This document shows positions 23,657 to 31,734 of a DNA stretch of 36,897 nucleotides, piece by piece (positions within the stretch are counted from its first letter, which is position 1; the number at the start of each line of letters is the position of its first letter). The translations under genes were made by a program, and so were the position numbers. The notes below the pieces were generated by a model, which worked only from the letters and a program-made list of their open reading frames with translations, was not told the origin of the DNA and did not search any database. The stretch is from Candidatus Yanofskybacteria bacterium CG10_big_fil_rev_8_21_14_0_10_36_16. GTDB taxonomy: Bacteria > Patescibacteriota > Minisyncoccia > 2-02-FULL-40-12 > IGHO2-01-FULL-4-A. The stretch lies in the NCBI GenBank assembly GCA_002794035.1, contig PCXQ01000003.1, positions 83,451 to 120,347 on the forward strand, read 5' to 3'.

Positions 23657-24430
23657 TTGATTACCATAAAGACACCCGAAGAAATAAATATTATGAAAGA
23701 AGGCGGCAAAATTCTTGCCGTTATTTTGCGTGAACTTAAAGAAATGGTAAAACCGGGTATAACAACAAAAAATATAGAAAAAAAAGCCGAAGAACTATTG
23801 TCTCGACACAAAGTAGATTCGGCTTTTTTAAATTATGGCGGATTTCCTTCGGTTCTGTGTGCTTCTGTGAATGAGGAAGTTGTGCATTGCGTGCCTAACA
23901 AAAAAGAACTTAAGAACGGGGATCTTTTAAGTATTGATATGGGTCTTATTTACAAAGGATTTAATCTTGACTCGGCTGTTACTGTGCCTGTAATTGAAGA
24001 GGGTGAATATTGGAATTGGGCTGCTTTAAATCCCCAAAAGGAAAAACTAATACAGGTAACAAAAAAAGCGCTCGAACTTGGCATTAAAGAAATAAAACCG
24101 GGTCGTAGAACAGGTGTTGTAAGTTCTGTAATCCAAAAATTGGTTGAGAATAATAACTTTAATATTGTTAAAGAACTTACCGGTCATGGCATTGGAAGGC
24201 GTTTGCACGAAGATCCTCAAATTCCTAATTTTGGTTCAAAAAATGAAGGTCCAATAATGAAAGAGGGTATGGTGATCGCCGTTGAGCCAATAGTAAGTGT
24301 TGGTGATTGGCGAATTAAGGAAGGCGATGATGGTCATTCGTATGTTACAAAAGATAGATCTCTGACTGCACACTTTGAGCACACTGTGGCAATTCTAAAA
24401 GACGGGCCAATAATACTGACAAAAGAATAA
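23657..24430 (+). CDS. map: Methionine aminopeptidase, type I
   Basis: MetAP removes the initiator methionine from new proteins. The five metal ligands are visible: Asp in LSIDMGLIY, Asp in FNLDSAVT, His in GHGIGRRLHEDPQIPNFG, Glu in AVEPIVS and Glu in HFEHTVAIL. The start is TTG, giving LITIKTPEEINIMKEGG, which matches the family N-terminus; an ATG at 23693 would remove the first helix. It follows adk by 10 nt in the same likely transcript. In many bacteria infA, rpsM, rpsK, rpoA and rplQ come next; none is here. Confidence 0.96.
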   Translation: MITIKTPEEINIMKEGGKILAVILRELKEMVKPGITTKNIEKKAEELLSRHKVDSAFLNYGGFPSVLCASVNEEVVHCVPNKKELKNGDLLSIDMGLIYKGFNLDSAVTVPVIEEGEYWNWAALNPQKEKLIQVTKKALELGIKEIKPGRRTGVVSSVIQKLVENNNFNIVKELTGHGIGRRLHEDPQIPNFGSKNEGPIMKEGMVIAVEPIVSVGDWRIKEGDDGHSYVTKDRSLTAHFEHTVAILKDGPIILTKE

Positions 24431-24468
24431 TAAGTGGTATAACTAATTATAATTATTTATTTAAAATC

Positions 24469-25419
24469 ATGAAAAATAGTCAAGAAACCTTCACTATTTA
24501 CATGAATGATGATTTTGACGGGGTGTCTTCTGCTGCCGTTTTTTTGTATTTCATTAACAAAAAATATCCGGGTAAATATAAATTTAAATATGAGCTTCTA
24601 ATTTATAAACCCGGTTATGAAAAATGGTGGAAGAATAAAAAATTATCTAATCCGTGTGCTGTTTTTGATTTTCGTTATCATCCGGGTGCTGATTGGTGGT
24701 TTGATCATCATGAGACAAGTTTTTTTGATAATAAAGATAAAAAACATTTTCAGGAAACAAAAAACAAAAAGAAAAGATGGGAAGCAGATGCTAAATCAGC
24801 TTGCGGTGTTGTTTTAAGGCATTTAAGTCAGGAATTTGATCTTAAATTTCCAAAGCACATTAAAGAAATGACCAAGTTGGCTGATTTAATAGATTCATTC
24901 GGATATAAAACAGCAAAGGACTCCATTAGTTTCAAAAACGGTGCTTATGCCTTGAGTAAATCATTTTTGATTTATATTACGGATAGTTACGGCGGACACG
25001 TTGCAGAATTGTTATCAGAGAAACCCATAGATGAAGCTGTAAAAGACCGGCAGGTTTCGTTAAGTATTAAAAAAACTGAATCATTAATTATGGATTCTAT
25101 AAATGAGGCCAAGAAAAATTCAGAAAAAATAGGAAAAGTAGTTTATCTTGAGACTAAAAATCCATTAACTAGACACAATATATTATATTTTATCAGTCCC
25201 AGCAGTGCATACTCTGTTGTTATGACTAAACATAATAACTATTATCATATAGGCGTAGGGTATAATATGTGGTCCAAACATGAAAACAAAAAAAATATTG
25301 CTGAAATATTGAAAAAATACGGTGGCGGCGGCCACAAAGGCGTGGGTGCCACTGAGGTTGGCTCTCGCAAAGAAGCTTTACAAATAGTTAAAAATATGGT
25401 AAAAATACTTAACAAATAA
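24469..25419 (+). CDS. DHH/DHHA1 family phosphoesterase
   Basis: The 316-residue protein has the DHH metal-site motifs: NDDFDGVSSAAV near residue 12, a FDFRYHP Asp, and WWFDHHE around residue 78. The C-terminal DHHA1 part ends in KKYGGGGHKGVGA. Members include NrnA-like oligoribonucleases/pAp phosphatases, c-di-AMP phosphodiesterases and RecJ. This length fits an NrnA-like protein, but substrate cannot be read from sequence. It lacks membrane segments and PAS/GGDEF domains. It stands alone between map and the sugar transferase gene. Confidence 0.85.
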   Translation: MKNSQETFTIYMNDDFDGVSSAAVFLYFINKKYPGKYKFKYELLIYKPGYEKWWKNKKLSNPCAVFDFRYHPGADWWFDHHETSFFDNKDKKHFQETKNKKKRWEADAKSACGVVLRHLSQEFDLKFPKHIKEMTKLADLIDSFGYKTAKDSISFKNGAYALSKSFLIYITDSYGGHVAELLSEKPIDEAVKDRQVSLSIKKTESLIMDSINEAKKNSEKIGKVVYLETKNPLTRHNILYFISPSSAYSVVMTKHNNYYHIGVGYNMWSKHENKKNIAEILKKYGGGGHKGVGATEVGSRKEALQIVKNMVKILNK

Positions 25420-25464
25420 ATGACTGGTGTTTGGGGCATAGTGCTTAAACATCGGATGTTATAA

Positions 25465-26850
25465 GTGCAACGTGCTAATCTCGCATTTAATATAATACTT
25501 GTTCCAGTAGATTACGCTATGTTGGTTTTGTCGGGTATAGCTACTTATTTTCTGAGAACACACATCGTTTCGGTCTTCAGGCCGGTTCTTTTTGAATTTA
25601 ATTTACCATTTGAGAGATACTTGTTTTTACTCTTCGCAGTTTCTTGGATTTTTATAGGTGTTTACGCTATATCCGGTTTGTATAATTGGCGCGTATCTAG
25701 AGGGGTGGTAGAAGAATCTATAAAAATTTTTGTAGCAACTTCTGCGACGACAATGATTATAATTGTTTATATTTTCTTGAGACAGGAATTGTTTGATTCA
25801 AGATTCCTTATTTTGGGCGCGTGGCTTATGGCTGCAATTTTTGTTTCGGCGGGGCGTTTTTTTATCCGCAGAATTCAGAAATTTACAGTATCTAGATTTG
25901 GTTACGGCATAAGAAAAGTAATGGTTATAGGAGATGATAAAATTTCTTCAAGAATAATTGACGGCATGAAAGATAATTTAGAATTGGGTTATAGAGTTGT
26001 TAAACAGTTGGGAGACCTCGATGTTTCAGAAGTAAAATCTTCTATTGGCAATCTCGGAGTTGACGAGGTAATATTAGCGAACCCTAATTACCCCGAAAGT
26101 AGGGTTTTAGAGATTATTGATTTTTGTCATGAAAATCACATAGATTTTAAATTTGTGCCTAATATTTATCAGGCATTAACAGCCAATGCCACAGTTGAGG
26201 TTTTTGCGGGCATACCCATAGTTGATTTGAAAAGAACTGCACTTGATGGCTGGGGAAGTGTTGCTAAAAGGATTATAGACATAGTGGGTGCCTCATTCGG
26301 TCTTTTGGTTTTATCACCACTTTTTTTAATTATCGCTTTTGCGATTAAGTGGGAAACTGAAGGTCTAGTTTTTGTTAGATTGGGGCGTGTCAGTAAGAAT
26401 AAATCATTTAATCTTTTAAAATTCAGGTCAATGATAAATAATGCAGAGAAATATAAACCCATGCTTGAAAAATTAAACGAACGTTCAGATGGGCCTTTGT
26501 TTAAAATGAAAGATGATCCCCGCACAACTAAAGTAGGGAAGTTTATTAGAAAAACTCGCTTAGATGAATTGCCCCAGCTCTGGAATGTTTTAGTGGGCGA
26601 TATATCTCTTGTTGGTCCAAGGCCTCATCAGCCTGATGAAATTGCTAAATATCAAAAACATCACAAAAAAGTACTTGCTATTAAGGCTGGTGCAACAGGG
26701 TTGGCACAGGTCTCAGGTAGTTCCGACTTGTCTTTTGAGAAAGAGGTTGCTTTAGACACTGTCTATATAGAAAAGTGGTCATTGTTTCAGGATATTAAAA
26801 TAATACTTAAAACAATTGTTAAAATGTTTCGTGATCCATCCGCGGCATAA
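25465..26850 (+). CDS. Polyprenyl-phosphate sugar-1-phosphate transferase
   Basis: Enzymes of this WbaP/WcaJ-like family start surface polysaccharides by moving a sugar-phosphate to undecaprenyl phosphate. The N-terminal half has four to five membrane spans, then a nucleotide-binding-like central domain (KVMVIGDDKISSR near residue 153). The catalytic domain begins near residue 268 with KRIIDIVGASFGLLVLSP and has VRLGRVSKNKSFNLLKFRSM, TRLDELPQLWNVL, LVGPRPHQP and AGATGLAQVSG. The start is GTG; a -10-like TTATAA is directly upstream. Substrate sugar is unknown. A G-quartet-like hairpin follows. Confidence 0.93.
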   Translation: MQRANLAFNIILVPVDYAMLVLSGIATYFLRTHIVSVFRPVLFEFNLPFERYLFLLFAVSWIFIGVYAISGLYNWRVSRGVVEESIKIFVATSATTMIIIVYIFLRQELFDSRFLILGAWLMAAIFVSAGRFFIRRIQKFTVSRFGYGIRKVMVIGDDKISSRIIDGMKDNLELGYRVVKQLGDLDVSEVKSSIGNLGVDEVILANPNYPESRVLEIIDFCHENHIDFKFVPNIYQALTANATVEVFAGIPIVDLKRTALDGWGSVAKRIIDIVGASFGLLVLSPLFLIIAFAIKWETEGLVFVRLGRVSKNKSFNLLKFRSMINNAEKYKPMLEKLNERSDGPLFKMKDDPRTTKVGKFIRKTRLDELPQLWNVLVGDISLVGPRPHQPDEIAKYQKHHKKVLAIKAGATGLAQVSGSSDLSFEKEVALDTVYIEKWSLFQDIKIILKTIVKMFRDPSAA

Positions 26851-26875
26851 ATTGATTATTTATTTTATATTTTTG

Positions 26876-26895
26876 CACCCCCCCCAGTGGGGGTG
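26876..26895 (+). terminator. Hairpin after sugar transferase, likely terminator
   Basis: CACCCCC and GGGGGTG form a 7-bp G+C-rich stem around a short loop, followed by TTATTGTTTG. It lies 26 nt after the sugar transferase stop. Confidence 0.55.
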
Positions 26896-27013
26896 TTATT
26901 GTTTGTCATCATGTCAACTTGGATTTAAGAAGGTCAAATGTTACGATAGCACGCATAAGGAATAAGAAAATAATCACCGGCCTATTGAGGTCTGGGTTAG
27001 TTTTATTAATATT

Positions 27014-28090
27014 ATGAAAGTTGCATTAGTTCATGAATATTTAAATCAATACGGAGGTGCTGAAAGAGTTCTTGAGGCTTTTTGTGAGGTATTTCCTGAG
27101 GCCCCTATATATACTTTAGTTTATGATGAGCGGGCTACGGGAGGTGTTTTTAAGAATAAAGAAATACACACTTCTTTTATTCAAAAAATACCGTTTAGCA
27201 AAAAACACCACCGAATATTCCCACTCTTTATGCCTCTTGCTGTTGAGCAGTTTGATTTGTCATATTTTGATGTTGTGATTTCAAACGCGCATTCTTTTGG
27301 AAAGGGAATTATAACAAAGCCTCATACAAAGCACATTAGTTATTGCATGACTCCGACGCGATTTTTGTGGGACGATAGTCATCGTTATGTAAGTGAGTTT
27401 AAATATGCTTGGCCCGTAAAAAAATTAATTCCCTTATTTTTAAATTACTTAAGAATTTGGGACAAAGAAGCAGCGCTCAGAGTAGATGAATATGTCGCTA
27501 ACTCAAACTTTGTTAAAAATAGAATTAAAAAATATTATAAAAGAGATGCGAGTGTGATACATCCGTTTGTTAACGCAGATAAGTATAATGTTTCTTATAA
27601 AAATGGCGGGTATTTCTTGATGGTTGGCAGGATGGTTCCATATAAAAGATTTGACCTTGCTATAAAAGTTTTTAGTGCCATAAAAAAACCTTTAAAAATA
27701 GTGGGCGGTGGACCGGAATTGAAAAAACTTAAAAAAATGGCAAAACCCAACATAGAATTTTTAGGTTTGGTTTCTGATTATAAAATGCCTGAAATTTATA
27801 ATCAGGCTGAAGCTATAATATTCCCGCAGGAGGAAGATTTTGGTATAGTACCGCTTGAAGCCATGGCATCAGGCCGGCCGGTAATTGCTTATAGGGGTGG
27901 AGGCGCTCTTGAAACTGTAGCAGAAGACAAGACGGGTGTGTTTTTTGATGAACAGACCGAGATTGATTTGGTGCAGGCAATAGGCCGTTACTATCAAGTT
28001 GATTGGGATCCGCAAGCTATTCGACAGCATGCATTAAAATTTGATAAACCCATCTTCAAACAAAAAATCATAGATTTATTGACAAAATAA
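27014..28090 (+). CDS. Glycosyltransferase family 4 protein
   Basis: The 358-residue protein has the GT-B fold of group 1 glycosyltransferases. The N-terminal domain starts KVALVHEYLNQYGGAERVLE. The C-terminal domain has FLMVGRMVPYKRFDLAI, then the E-x7-E donor motif EDFGIVPLEAMASGRPVIAY (around residues 273-281). There are no membrane segments. Donor and acceptor sugars are not known. Its position after the initiating transferase suggests that it adds sugars to the same lipid-linked chain. The 163-nt gap before it holds no obvious gene. Confidence 0.93.
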   Translation: MKVALVHEYLNQYGGAERVLEAFCEVFPEAPIYTLVYDERATGGVFKNKEIHTSFIQKIPFSKKHHRIFPLFMPLAVEQFDLSYFDVVISNAHSFGKGIITKPHTKHISYCMTPTRFLWDDSHRYVSEFKYAWPVKKLIPLFLNYLRIWDKEAALRVDEYVANSNFVKNRIKKYYKRDASVIHPFVNADKYNVSYKNGGYFLMVGRMVPYKRFDLAIKVFSAIKKPLKIVGGGPELKKLKKMAKPNIEFLGLVSDYKMPEIYNQAEAIIFPQEEDFGIVPLEAMASGRPVIAYRGGGALETVAEDKTGVFFDEQTEIDLVQAIGRYYQVDWDPQAIRQHALKFDKPIFKQKIIDLLTK

Positions 28091-28145
28091 CAACAAGGAT
28101 GTATCTTTTAAAAGGTTTCCTTAACAAACAAAAGGATGTTGGCTT

Positions 28146-28535
28146 ATGGATGATCAACTAGCATCGGAATTTACTATTACCAATAAATTAAGCGAGATTA
28201 AGTGGGATTTTGAAAAAAATTTAGAGGATCTTTTAATTGAGGCTATCAAGATTGTGGGGAAAAATTTGCAAGAATTTAAAGTTGTAAAGGTTCAGCTTCT
28301 CCATAAAAATCCCGGTGAGTTTTCAGAGTTGCGCGAACTTAATTCAGGCGAGCCAAAGTATTTTTTTGATTCCGATCTTAATTTCTATCTTGAATTTGTA
28401 TCATTTGTTGATCAACGAGGATGTCGTTCTGTTCCGATAGTGGATAGATTTGATTCCGATGGAATTAATCAAAAGCTAAAGATTGCGAGGGTACTTTCTT
28501 TTATTTGTGATTCTTTAAGGCATACAAAAGTCTAA
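28146..28535 (+). CDS. Hypothetical protein, unknown function
   Basis: The 129-residue protein is soluble and mixed alpha/beta in appearance, with a helical start (NKLSEIKWDFEKNLEDLLIEAIKIVGK) and strands such as FKVVKVQLLHK and FYLEFVSFVD. I recognise no family. AAGGATG about 8 nt upstream may be its ribosome-binding site. A strong terminator follows at 28560-28587. It sits in the polysaccharide region, but nothing else ties it to that pathway. Confidence 0.7.
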   Translation: MDDQLASEFTITNKLSEIKWDFEKNLEDLLIEAIKIVGKNLQEFKVVKVQLLHKNPGEFSELRELNSGEPKYFFDSDLNFYLEFVSFVDQRGCRSVPIVDRFDSDGINQKLKIARVLSFICDSLRHTKV

Positions 28536-28559
28536 GCAATGGCTTGTTTTTTAGTTTTA

Positions 28560-28587
28560 GGCCGAAACTTTGTGTTTCGGCTTTTTT
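28560..28587 (+). terminator. Rho-independent terminator
   Basis: GCCGAAAC and GTTTCGGC pair perfectly around TTTGT and run into TTTTTT. Confidence 0.9.
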
Positions 28588-28617
28588 CGTCCACAACTAT
28601 TGCATGCAAAAAAGAGG

Positions 28618-28623
28618 TATAAT
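28618..28623 (+). promoter_or_regulatory. -10 box of DUF4012 gene
   Basis: TATAAT preceded by G lies 6 nt before the ATG at 28630, just after a terminator. No good -35 is seen at the usual spacing. It fits the leaderless pattern. Confidence 0.5.
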
Positions 28624-28629
28624 TAATTT

Positions 28630-31359
28630 ATGCCTCAAAGAGGTGACATTTGGAATGGAATGTTCGATATAAGAACTGATAATGAATCAGACGATTTTGG
28701 ATTTGGATATATACCCCAAACACTTGATTTAAAGAATGATAATTCCACGAAGGCAACAGTTGTTTCTAGTGAACCTTCTATTTTATTGTGGTTAGAATCA
28801 AAAACTCCCAAAGATGTAGCATTGCGAGAAATAGAACAAGTTGCGAAAGAACCCCTTGATATTAAAAAAGAACTTGAAAAAATAGGCGGAGTTGTCTATG
28901 AACCAACAACAAACAACTTTTTAAAATATCACAAGCGAAAAGCGATATTGAGTATGAGGTTAGGGGTTGATTCCGGAGGGCTGGATATTGATAATATAGC
29001 AGCCGATATCTTGGGGGATGACCCTAAGAGTTACATAAGCAGGAAAAGTATTGCCTTAGAATATGATAGAAAAAAAAGAGAAGAGCTGGAGGCAATACTT
29101 TCTTCGGCTATTAGTTCGTCTGATTCAAAATATCAAAGCAATCACGCCGTGGCATCAGGGGAGATTTCTTTTTGGATTAATAAATATTCTAGCAATGCAC
29201 TAAATAATTTTCCTAGGGCGGAATTGGTTGTCCAAAACAACAACACATTTGAACCTAAATTTAGGACAGAACCTCAGTCTGTATCAAAATGGAAGGCATT
29301 TCTCACGGAAAAAGAATTTTCACTTCCTTCCACAAGGTCATTTTTTTCTAAGTTTGGCAGGTTAAAGAGATTGCCCAAAATAAGAGCGAAAAAAATCCTA
29401 AATATTCTAGGGAGTGTTGTTGGTGCCGCTTTTCTGGCCTACGGGATATTTTTTATTGCCGGGGGTGGTTTTAATGCAAAATCAAATGTTTTGCAAAACG
29501 GCAGTCATGCCCTAGATAATTTTAAAGAAGCCCAGAGTAGTCTTGAAAAAATGGACTTTGACAGTGCGGCAGACAGCTTTGCTTTGGCTTACGATGATTT
29601 TTATAAAGCCTCCAAGAAATTAGACGAAATTGGATTTTCTTTCATCTCATTTATTGCAGACCTTCCTTTTCTGGATAAATTATTTAGCAAAAGCACAGAC
29701 AAGATAGAAGCTGTTAATAATCTGATAGGGGTTGGTAAAAACATGTCCCAAGCTGGTGAAGCATTATCCCTGTCTGTAGGGGGTATTTATAGGATGGCAG
29801 CTCCTATGTTGCTTGGTGGAGAACCAAAAACTGAAAATTCACTGACAATTCATGATGCATTGGATGATTTTAAGGATGTGATAGTTTTTGCATCAGAGCG
29901 CATTAGTAAATCTTCTCAATTGATGGCAGGCATAAATTTGGAAGCGCTGCCAGAAGAAAATAGAGATGCCTTTTCTGACTTTAATGAAAAGATGCCCATT
30001 CTGGTTGAAGTGGTAAACCAAGCGCTTGCTTATTCAGAATTTCTGGCAGAAGTTATTGGAGATGATGGGCATAGGACTTATTTGATACTTTTTCAAAACA
30101 ACAGTGAGTTAAGAGCTACGGGTGGATTTCCTGGTTCATACGCACTGCTTACTTTTGATAATGGTAGTTTGGTTAAGATTTTTGTAGATGATATATATAA
30201 TCCAGATGGACAAATAAAAGACAAATTTATTCCACCGATACCTTTACAGCATATTTCTTACAAACTAACCTCTCGTGATGCCAACTGGTTTGCTGATTTT
30301 CCAACATCAGCACGCAAGGTTTCGGAATATTTTGAAAAGGGAAGCGGTATTAGGCCTGATGGTATTTTTACGTTCAGCCCTGATCTTCTGGGCCAAATGC
30401 TAGAGATAACTGGTCCAGTTGAGGTACCTCAGTATGATGTTGTTTTGGATTCAGAAAATTTTCTTGCCCAGATACAGGCAGAGATCGAATATGGTGACAA
30501 CAGGGAACAGCCAAAAACTATTTTGTCTGATTTTCAGCCAATATTTATGGAGAAATTAAATAGTTTGCCTTCTGAAAGATGGCCGGAAATTTTTGAGATT
30601 ATGATGAATGGAGTTCACCAAAAAAAGATTATGGCATATTTTGACAATCCTGAGCTTCAACAATTCGCAATAAATAATGCTTTGGGGGGCCAATTAAAAG
30701 ATTTTGATTATGACTTTTTGTCAGTTGTTTTTTCTAATATTAAAGGCTCTAAAACAGACGTAGTAACTGACAATTTTGTTAATTTAACTACTGTTATTGG
30801 TAAAGAAAATGTAGATCATTCTTTGAGTATAAACAGGGTTCATAATGGAGGTGATAATGATCTGAGATTTTATAATTTACAAAATCCTGCATACGTAAGA
30901 GTTTATGTTCCTGCTGGTTCTGTTTTGCATGAAATATCGGGACAGGATATTGTTAATTTTAAACCCCTTAATAACTATGAGGCAGAGGGGTATAAACGTG
31001 ATCCTGATTTAGCCGCAATTGAAAATTCCATGTTTAGTCCATTCCCGGGCGTTGATGTATCTCGAGAGACAGGAATGACAGTATTTGGATTTTGGATGAT
31101 AACTAATCCAAAATCTAGCTCAAAGGTTACCTTGAAATATTCAGTGCCTTTCAAAAATGAGATAAAGGAGGACTACTCACTTTTGTGGCAGAAACAAAGC
31201 GGTACTATAGGCGATAAAAACAAAATCAATTCTACCTTTAGAACAAAAGATGGTAAGAGTATTGTTTCTGCGGAACCTGAAATGAGAAGTGTTCAAGACT
31301 ACCTTATCTATGACGGGGATTTGTTAATAGATAATGAATTTAAATTTAAACTAAAATAA
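28630..31359 (+). CDS. DUF4012 membrane-anchored envelope protein
   Basis: The 909-residue protein has an N-terminal cytoplasmic part of about 255 residues, one membrane span (about 257-277, VVGAAFLAYGIFFIAG), then a large outer domain. Around residues 477-640 it matches the DUF4012 signature: YLILFQNNSELRATGGFPGS, followed by VDDIYNPDGQ and TGPVEVPQYDVVL. DUF4012 proteins are common in CPR and in some Gram-positive bacteria, often beside polysaccharide genes; no activity is known. The C-terminus (about 710-900) is beta-rich. It is monocistronic, between two terminators. Confidence 0.85.
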   Translation: MPQRGDIWNGMFDIRTDNESDDFGFGYIPQTLDLKNDNSTKATVVSSEPSILLWLESKTPKDVALREIEQVAKEPLDIKKELEKIGGVVYEPTTNNFLKYHKRKAILSMRLGVDSGGLDIDNIAADILGDDPKSYISRKSIALEYDRKKREELEAILSSAISSSDSKYQSNHAVASGEISFWINKYSSNALNNFPRAELVVQNNNTFEPKFRTEPQSVSKWKAFLTEKEFSLPSTRSFFSKFGRLKRLPKIRAKKILNILGSVVGAAFLAYGIFFIAGGGFNAKSNVLQNGSHALDNFKEAQSSLEKMDFDSAADSFALAYDDFYKASKKLDEIGFSFISFIADLPFLDKLFSKSTDKIEAVNNLIGVGKNMSQAGEALSLSVGGIYRMAAPMLLGGEPKTENSLTIHDALDDFKDVIVFASERISKSSQLMAGINLEALPEENRDAFSDFNEKMPILVEVVNQALAYSEFLAEVIGDDGHRTYLILFQNNSELRATGGFPGSYALLTFDNGSLVKIFVDDIYNPDGQIKDKFIPPIPLQHISYKLTSRDANWFADFPTSARKVSEYFEKGSGIRPDGIFTFSPDLLGQMLEITGPVEVPQYDVVLDSENFLAQIQAEIEYGDNREQPKTILSDFQPIFMEKLNSLPSERWPEIFEIMMNGVHQKKIMAYFDNPELQQFAINNALGGQLKDFDYDFLSVVFSNIKGSKTDVVTDNFVNLTTVIGKENVDHSLSINRVHNGGDNDLRFYNLQNPAYVRVYVPAGSVLHEISGQDIVNFKPLNNYEAEGYKRDPDLAAIENSMFSPFPGVDVSRETGMTVFGFWMITNPKSSSKVTLKYSVPFKNEIKEDYSLLWQKQSGTIGDKNKINSTFRTKDGKSIVSAEPEMRSVQDYLIYDGDLLIDNEFKFKLK

Positions 31360-31361
31360 AA

Positions 31362-31397
31362 CCGCCGCAAAAACGGCGGGTGAGCCCCCAAAGGGGC
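31362..31397. terminator. Terminator between DUF4012 gene and small Cys-rich gene
   Basis: CCGCCG-CAAAAA-CGGCGG (31362-31379) is followed on the minus strand by TTTTATTTTA, so it terminates the minus-strand gene well. A second stem, GCCCC with GGGGC (31384-31397), is next to it and may help stop the plus-strand transcript, although no T-run follows. Confidence 0.75.
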
Positions 31398-31407
31398 ATC
31401 GTGTTTA

Positions 31408-31644
31408 TTAGTCGAGATGTTCAGTGTCTTCGTCCCAATCATCGTCTTCATAGTAGTCCGACTGTTCATACAGTTTAAAATCTTGTCTTTCCTCTACTAA
31501 TTTAAAGTCAAAGTCTGGACCGTTTGGGCATTTATTATGGATTAGGTAAAGGGTTTTGTGATCCCATTCCGCAAGTTCTTTTTCATCTAGATTTGTAATT
31601 AAAGTTCCACATTCGCCTAAGCATTCACATTCTCTTGATGGCAT
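31408..31644 (-). CDS. Small acidic Cys-containing protein, unknown function
   Basis: The 78-residue protein has a cysteine-rich start (residues 6-12, CECLGEC, and a fourth Cys near residue 39), which could hold a metal, and a strongly acidic tail (YYEDDDWDEDTEHLD). No membrane segment or signal is seen. GGAGG on the minus strand about 10 nt before the ATG is a clear ribosome-binding site. It is transcribed away from murJ from a shared intergenic region. I recognise no family. Confidence 0.75.
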   Translation of the reverse strand: MPSRECECLGECGTLITNLDEKELAEWDHKTLYLIHNKCPNGPDFDFKLVEERQDFKLYEQSDYYEDDDWDEDTEHLD

Positions 31645-31656
31645 AAAGAACTTTCC

Positions 31657-31711
31657 TCCAGCGTCTTGTTTTTTGTTATTATAAACGTAATAATATACTT
31701 GACGCTGGATT
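31657..31711. promoter_or_regulatory. Dyad-symmetric divergent promoter region
   Basis: TCCAGCGTC (31657-31665) and GACGCTGGA (31703-31711) are perfect 9-bp inverted copies. Between them TATAAT on the minus strand (31683-31678) and TATACT on the plus strand (31694-31699) face outward. Each mRNA would then begin with the same GACGCTGGA sequence. This could be a two-site operator or a symmetric promoter. Confidence 0.5.
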
Positions 31712-31734
31712 AATTTTATTTCATTTTTAAAGAT

